Assembly (NCBI GenBank): GCA_034336665.1 | Contig: CM067570.1 | Location: forward strand, 25,873,002-25,937,001 | Reading direction: 5' to 3' | Length of the DNA: 64,000 bases | Source of the DNA: Luscinia megarhynchos | Lineage: Eukaryota > Chordata > Aves > Passeriformes > Turdidae | Shown here: piece by piece, positions 57,354 to 64,000 of the stretch | Position numbering within the stretch: the stretch's first letter is position 1 | How the letters are laid out: every line of letters starts with the position of its first letter | Notes under the pieces: model-generated | Databases searched by the model: none | What the model was told of the DNA's origin: nothing | Seen by the model: the letters and a program-made list of their open reading frames with translations, nothing else | Program-made: the position numbers and the translations under genes

Positions 57354-60300
57354 GGAAAAAACCCCAACACTTAAGCATTCACACCACTTGCTATTTACCC
57401 AGTGACAGAAACAGAGGCTGAAAAAAATGACTGCAGAAATTCAAAAGATGGTAACAGAAGTCGTGTATCACACACAACCAGCTCACAGTTATTCAGATGT
57501 TTTTCCTTGCAGCAAAGGTCTGCTCCAAAGATCACTAAAAAGCACAATATACTCAAGCCCCAAAACAAGCCTCCTACTCCTATAAATCAAGTAAACTATC
57601 AAAGGGAATAGCAGAAGAAAAAAGAAGAAATCTCTCTCTCCTCAGGCAAGAAGTTCCCAAAACATCAACACTTGAGCCAAGATTTTCATTGAGACAATGC
57701 AGTTTTAAACTGTTTTATGTGTTTTTTTACACATCAGTGAACTACTGCCTCTCTTGTGCTCCACGGACCAATTGTGGTGAGACAGATTTTTCTCCTAATC
57801 GGCTGCTCAATAACTCTGGACAACCCTGTTACTCAGTAATCCAGGAATAATTCCCTCTTTCTCTCCCAGGGCCATTACACTGCCTCTCAACCCAAACTGA
57901 AGCAGGATTAGCACTATTCTGCCTCTCCCCTCCCCTACTCGCTGTTTCTCCTGAGACAGAGCTGACACAGAGAGCCGGTCTGGAGAGATGCTCTGGGGAA
58001 AGAACAAACTGGGAGCAGAGAGATCACTCTTGGAAGGGTCTCACTGGAGCCCTGGGGCTGGCAGGGAAGAGAAGGCAAGGCCAGCTGGCTACCAGTGCAT
58101 ACTGGAGGTGGGTGAAGTCCTCAAAGGTAGGGTCAAGGCTCAGACCAACTTCAATTGCCAGAACTGCATCCCAGGCATCACCACTTCCTCCAGAAGCAAA
58201 CCAAACATCTCACCATTCTACAAATGGAAAGAAACCAGTACTTTAGAGCCAATGGTCATATCATTGAAATAGAAATTTGTACTTGTCAAATGCTGGCTGG
58301 AGGGACGTTAGGAAACTGCCATTGTTGTCTGATTGTTTCAGTATTCCACTGTGTGATTCCACCCACACATCCACAAATTAAAACCAAGAACTTTTTCATG
58401 GGGAAATTATTTTTAAGATCATTGACTTGCCACAGTGTCTTTATGGGAATTTTACAGAAGTTTAAGCTTCAATCTCATCCTGCACTGAGTAATTAACAGC
58501 ATAGAACTGTACAAAGAACAGTAAAATACAAAACCTTTGAGCACTAAGTGCCATTGCACTCTATTCTTTGGCCTCTGTGGAGCTAATGTAACACCATCTA
58601 TTTCACAGCAACATATTACTAGGTACATCTACCAGCCAATGAAGAAATTTCAAATTTCTTGGTAAAGAAATGAGAAATACAAAGAATCTGCAATTTTACT
58701 GATAACACTTCAGGATCACTTGGTTCAGTTTTTTTTGAAGTGCTTTAATACATTTTTGATAGCTCAGTGAATGGACTACTGGGTAGTCAATTTGTATATA
58801 TTTTGAAAGAATGTACAAAGAGGTTCTCTGAACATCCCTTTAAATAAAGTATAGAGATAATATCTTTTATTTCAGTAGCTACAAACGATCGATTTTTCTG
58901 TACCAGAGAAATCAGACACCCATACATTCTCTGCATTAAAATTTAATTGGATTATTTACTAACAACATTATTTCCTTCCTGAAAACCATTTTATACCCAT
59001 CTCTGACAAACCTCCAGAAGCCAAGTGAAAAGTTGAAAATTTTACCATAATTATATATTTTAAAACAGGTTTTTTTTTAAATAAAAAGAAACAAAATCCA
59101 CACAAACAAATCCACACTGAAATACTCAAAATCAAAACCAGATTGTTGGGCAATCATCACTCAAGCTGAAGAGCAAAATCAGCAATGAGTCTGCTAGTCA
59201 CAGGTGCCTGGATACTCCCCAAATTTTATGGCTGGCCAATTCTGGCCTTTTCAGACTTCCTATTCCCATACAGCTTCCTGTGAGTAATTAACTCCACACA
59301 GACATTTCCGAACCATCTCTGAGCAGTAAATCTGTTACTTCCTTCTTTGTGCTGACCCTGAGTAACTCCACTCCTGGACAAATACCAGTGGACTTTGGAA
59401 TTTCAAGTGTTGCAAGTAATCAAGGCCTGCCTTTCCTTCCACACAAGTATTCATGAAATTCAAGACTACGTGTCCAACATAAACATCTCAGGTCTTCCTC
59501 TAGGATAAGGTAAAGGCATTGGGAAGAGGGAGTGCTTCACAGAGAGATGATGTATAAAGACAGATTAACCATGCAAGACAGCTGCACTGCATCACAACAA
59601 AAATGACCTTAAATTAGTTTTATGAGAATGAACTTTGATAATAATGGAAGATAAGAAGGTGTTTGATTACTCAGAACATCTTTTCCATCTCCTTAACGTA
59701 AATGGCTACTAAAATAAGGAAAGATAAGCAGGCAAATAGCTTCCAAGCCTTTCAGCTTGGAAGGCACGTGAATATATCTGTAAGCGAAAAAATTTAAAAG
59801 ATTTGCTGTTAGAAGAAAAATACAAATTTTTAAGACTCTGTTGTTGTGTATCTAAAGAACTTTACTAGTTAATCACCCAGATCTTTCATAAGGAAGCATT
59901 TCTTTTAACTGCTTACACCCTGTAAACCATTTTGTACAGCACATAAACTATCTACAGAATTCTACAGCAAATTTCATATTTCAGGTGTTGTTGTGACATT
60001 GTTGTTGTTATATTTCATGTTGTTACAATCATTCATCTTCTAGCAGAAAAGTCCTGCTTCACCAACAGACATGAATTATGTTATCAGTCTGATATATTTT
60101 TAAAGGGCAAGTTTGGATAGCTAGCTATGAAACCTTGCTCCAGTATCATAAAATATGAAATACAGACCATTCTGCACCAGAGGGAAGTGTCACAGGCTCT
60201 TCAAATTTACATTCACAATAGGATATAGATGTGTGTTATCAAGAAACCCAGCCACTCACACAATCTAAGTACATAACAGATTGTGTTTCACCATCTAACA

Positions 60301-63300
60301 GCCCTAAATTCCTGAATAAATCGTGAGCAGGCAGAGCTAAATTTCTTTCTCAGAATAATTGCCAGAAACATTGAAAATTTCAAAGCCAGGGTACAAAAGC
60401 ACTACGCACTCCCACCATTTAACAAGTGTTGGAGCTGACCCACAGCAGGAGCCCCACGAGCTGCTGTAACTCACCAGTGTGGCAGAAAACTAGGTCAGCA
60501 GCCCCACAAAAACACTGCTTAAAATTCTGCCAGTTAGAGACCTAAAGCTGCTTAATGAGGGGTTCCAGATGAGTACAAGAGAGAGGAAGGACTACATTGC
60601 TAGGGTCAGGAGAGAAGCTGAGAGAGATTTCCTAATGGATTGCTGCTGTAGAAGGATGACTAAATCATCAGCTCCAGAAGCCTCAGTCTCCTGCCTAGTT
60701 CCTGAAGACTCTTGCCAGAACGAGACATATGGGACACAAGTAAGCAAAGAACTCTAAGTACCCCTTTGCCTCTCCCTACCTCAAAGGGCACTCACTCACC
60801 AAACCTCAACTACTGTTAATTGCAGACACTTCTTCAAAAGCAATACCATGCAAACCCCAAATTCGGCATTCATAGCTACAAATTTATACATCACCTTTAA
60901 AAACACATTAAACACCATCCCCACAGAGAAATTACTTCTGTTTGCCCTGAAATGAAAAAGCAGAAAAGAAAGGTGGCAGGGGAAGGGATAAGGCAGAGAG
61001 GAATGTATTTCTTGATAAAATTACCTACATAAAAGTGCAGCTAGAATTTTGAATTAAACATTTTAGAACAGAATAACTTATTATCTCATTGGTAACTTAC
61101 TTTCAAGGTAACAAACTGCTCATTAAATCAAAAATTGTATGAATGGTGATGCTGTAGCACCATTTGAAAATCCCAACGCACTGACACTGGCAAGCACCAT
61201 TCTGCATCAAATTAATGACAAGTGAATATTACCCTTTGCTTCCAGCTGCCTAGCTTACATACCAGTCCTGAAGTTTTCACTTTGTCCTACCTACTCCAAG
61301 ACCATCAGTGCCACAGATTACATTTCCAAACCACTGAAATGCAGAGTCCATCCCACCATATGACTGCCTGCAGCTGAGAGGATTTGAAATATCTTCTAGC
61401 TGTGGTGCACTGTGTGGTCCATGCTGGATGTTCACAACAGGAGTTTATCATCCAACAAGTCTGTTCTCAGTCAGGTTTTCACCTGGGATGTGGAGGGTGG
61501 GAAATAAGTTTGGAGGTAAAGAGAAAGTGGTGTAGTTTTGTTGCTGTTGTTTTGAATATACTATTTCTGCCATGCCAAGAGTGGTCAGCATGCTCTTCTC
61601 AACAAGCTTGAACTGAAGTGACCTTGTCTCCCCAACCTTGTTAATAATATCTGAGAAGAGGATCTCTGAATCCCTTACTTGATAAGGAAAGCTAGAGTAG
61701 CTTACTAGAAGTTGCTATGACAAACACACATTTTAGTCACCTTATAAACAAAACCAGAAAGCTCTACAAACTTCCAGGGCTGCAGTATCAGATTACAGAG
61801 ACAAACCCAGCCAGTACTTCAGAAAGCCCGATCTGACCTTCTGACTGGCTGCCACAAAATCTTTACCTCATTTAAATTCTGCTCCAGTTCTACTCTCTAT
61901 TGTTTCATTGCTTTAGGGAGCTTTCACTTCACAATGAGGGCACCTCTGCCAATGCAGCTCTGCCTCTGCAAATAATTTACTGGTTACATGATTTCATCAT
62001 AAGCAGTGACTGGAACTGCAGCACTGGGGAATTTAAAGCACAAGTGTCAAAACACGCACTTACCAGGATCTCACAACAGCCAATGCCCTATCAACTGCAA
62101 TGCTTGGCAGACCTGGAGCAGTCCCTCCTTGCTGCAGGAGCCACCCAGTATGTTTCATCAAGATGGGGATGAAAAATTCCCCCCAAGAAGGGTAACTACT
62201 TCAACACAGCCGCTGTAAGCTTCACCTGCTGTACACAAAAGGAGGAGGTACTCTACACTGATTTCTGCCCTACACCTTTCAGCCAGTCTCTCATATTCCT
62301 TTTAACATTCAGCACACCTCATGGCCACAGAAAAGTCTTGAGTCAATTAAAAAACATAAAAACTTTTCATGGCCCCATTAGAATACCATACTGCCTCATG
62401 CAGACTCTCAAAAATATGGAGGGTGTGATAAGGTACTTCATCCACACCAGCCAGCTGCACACCTTCACAGGACAGCCATTACAACACTGTCTTCACAAGA
62501 GGGACCACGACATTTGCTTCTCCTGTAAAGGCCTTTAAAACAATCTTTCATACATAAAACTAGTTGTCAGACACACAGTTTATGCCACTGGGACTGTCCA
62601 AGAGACAGAAGACAAAAATGTCTCTCCAGTGGGATACAAGGTTTTGTTATTCAAAAGCCTGACTGTAAAAACTGGAGCATGTGCAGCTCTAAGAGTTTTA
62701 TGCTCTTGTGAATAGGTCCATTAGAAACACTCACCTGAATACACATTCTTCTGCTTACAGAGCAGAAAACAAGCTTGAGCAGTCACTGGAATACTGCCCT
62801 CCACAGATAGTACTTTGTTTGAGAAGCATCAGGAGTAGGGACAAGCTGCAGAATAGCAGTGATGTCAATTCTCCATCACTAGATTATGGAGTACTTGCCT
62901 GTCTTCTTAAAAAAATTCTGCTAGTAGTTACAGATTTCTCCATTCAAACTCCATGAAACTAATGAGTACTGAACTGATATTTTTAAAAAATTTGTTAATA
63001 ATGTTACAGGACAAATTCAAGCAGAGGGAAAGTTTTCATCAAAATTGCAAAACAGTGGAAGAAAATTGTAATTCAGGTCAAATAGGTTATTATGGCAAAT
63101 ACTTGCATTAACACATTAGGTCTATTTTGCCATTGGCTTTTTATCATGATTCGGTTTTGTTAAATTGACCACCACAACAAGTACTCCTGTTTTCATTTAT
63201 CTTCACATTATTTTACCCCAGTATGTTCATATACATAACATGAAATTCAAGTTTTAGGGACCTCTTCTAAAAACTAATTGCACTGTTAGCCACCTTTTCG

Positions 63301-64000
63301 ATGTCAGCCAACTGAGGACAGCATTGAGGGACAGTTGAGTTGACATTATTTATATTTACTTACTTTTAATTTAAATTGAGAGGGGAGGGAGTAATTACAT
63401 TTATTATAACCCAGCCTGGAATTCTGCCTGTAATTAAGGATCTGACACATCTTAGAAGAACTCCATTTTCAGTTGCTTAAGACATTTGCCAAACTATCAG
63501 TGAGGTCACAGACTTCATACAGCAAGCACTTTTCTACTTTTTTACTTCGAAGTTGAAAACAGACTCTGTTAAAATGATGTTGTCATTCCTGCAGTAAGAC
63601 TAGAAAAAATGGGTTGTGAAGTCCATATTACAATACTTTTTTTAAAAGTACTCTGTTGACGAATTCTAAAAGTGGAAGAAGCTGAATTTAAGCTGCGGCA
63701 GACGGGCTGCCTCATACCAAGGGTGTGGCTCCTGGTTGGTTTGCGGCGAGCCTTTTTTTTTCTTGTGGGGAAGTGGAAGGGGAACAGAGAGAGGATTGCT
63801 CATTTTCTTGACAAAGTACCAAAATTATAGGCCTCTGAAAAACTTCAGAAGAGGTTGTTAGTTTGGAAACTCAATTTTTCACAGACCAGCAGCACTGGAC
63901 ATGCTCTACAGTCTCTCTAGGACATGGGATTGTTGCACATACTGCTTCCATGGGCAGGGAAAAATCTGGTGTTTTATGAATAAGCTGAGGTGAACTTCAG

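Larger units (their letters stand above)
31268..64000 (-). other. BMPR2 intron 1 (partial, at least 32.7 kb)
   Basis: Everything right of exon 2 belongs to the first intron, whose acceptor is TTTCTTTGGCTAAAG. The signal-peptide exon, expected to end in a codon starting with G and followed by a donor, was looked for on the minus strand, especially in the GC-rich part near 52.6 kb, and not found, so the intron runs off the right edge. It contains two CR1 fragments (34.1 and 42.8 kb), a CpG-enriched patch (52.4-52.9 kb), a pure A/T block (56.9 kb), a 15-A run (57.34 kb) and otherwise unique AT-rich DNA with only short meaningless open frames. Confidence 0.88.

Noticed and set aside
60569..60757. 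Plus-strand frame starting MSTRERKDYIARVRREAERD, considered as a mobile-element or cellular coding remnant
   Set aside because: Charged composition is suggestive, but I cannot match it to any family and the flanks have stops in all frames.

Overview
The window is vertebrate nuclear DNA, almost certainly from a bird. It lies inside one gene, BMPR2 (bone morphogenetic protein receptor type 2), which runs on the minus strand. The evidence for a bird is two truncated 3' ends of CR1 LINE elements (about 34.10-34.23 kb and 42.78-42.89 kb), otherwise low repeat density, introns shorter than I recall for mammals, and a protein that is close to human BMPR2 but has its own substitutions and short insertions. 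The species cannot be told from the sequence alone.

Layout, in transcription order (right to left). Partial intron 1 fills 64000-31268; exon 1 (signal peptide) lies beyond the right edge. Exon 2 (31267-31094) and exon 3 (29818-29639) encode the ligand-binding ectodomain. Intron 3 is about 25.4 kb. Exon 4 (4259-4149) encodes the juxtamembrane stalk and transmembrane helix. Exon 5 (3634-3543) encodes the cytoplasmic juxtamembrane segment. Exon 6 (1567-1337) encodes the N-terminal lobe of the kinase. Exon 7 and the rest of the kinase and long tail lie beyond the left edge. All five exons are bounded by GT-AG introns and join in one open frame of 262 complete codons: 258 inside the exons and four split across the internal junctions. 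One further codon is split with exon 1.

Everything else is intron. Notable non-coding features are a very CpG-dense 150-bp patch in intron 3 (about 14.99-15.14 kb), a 540-bp CpG-enriched patch in intron 1 (about 52.39-52.93 kb), two GC-rich but CpG-poor patches in intron 3 (13.5-13.8 and 17.5-17.8 kb), the two CR1 fragments, a hairpin and several AT-rich simple repeats. No second protein-coding gene, structural RNA gene, complete transposon, endogenous retrovirus or CRISPR array could be supported.

I did not find a new biological system. The points most worth checking are the ectodomain-stalk changes, including a predicted N-glycosylation sequon created across the exon 3/4 junction, and the two CpG-rich intronic patches as possible internal promoters or enhancers.
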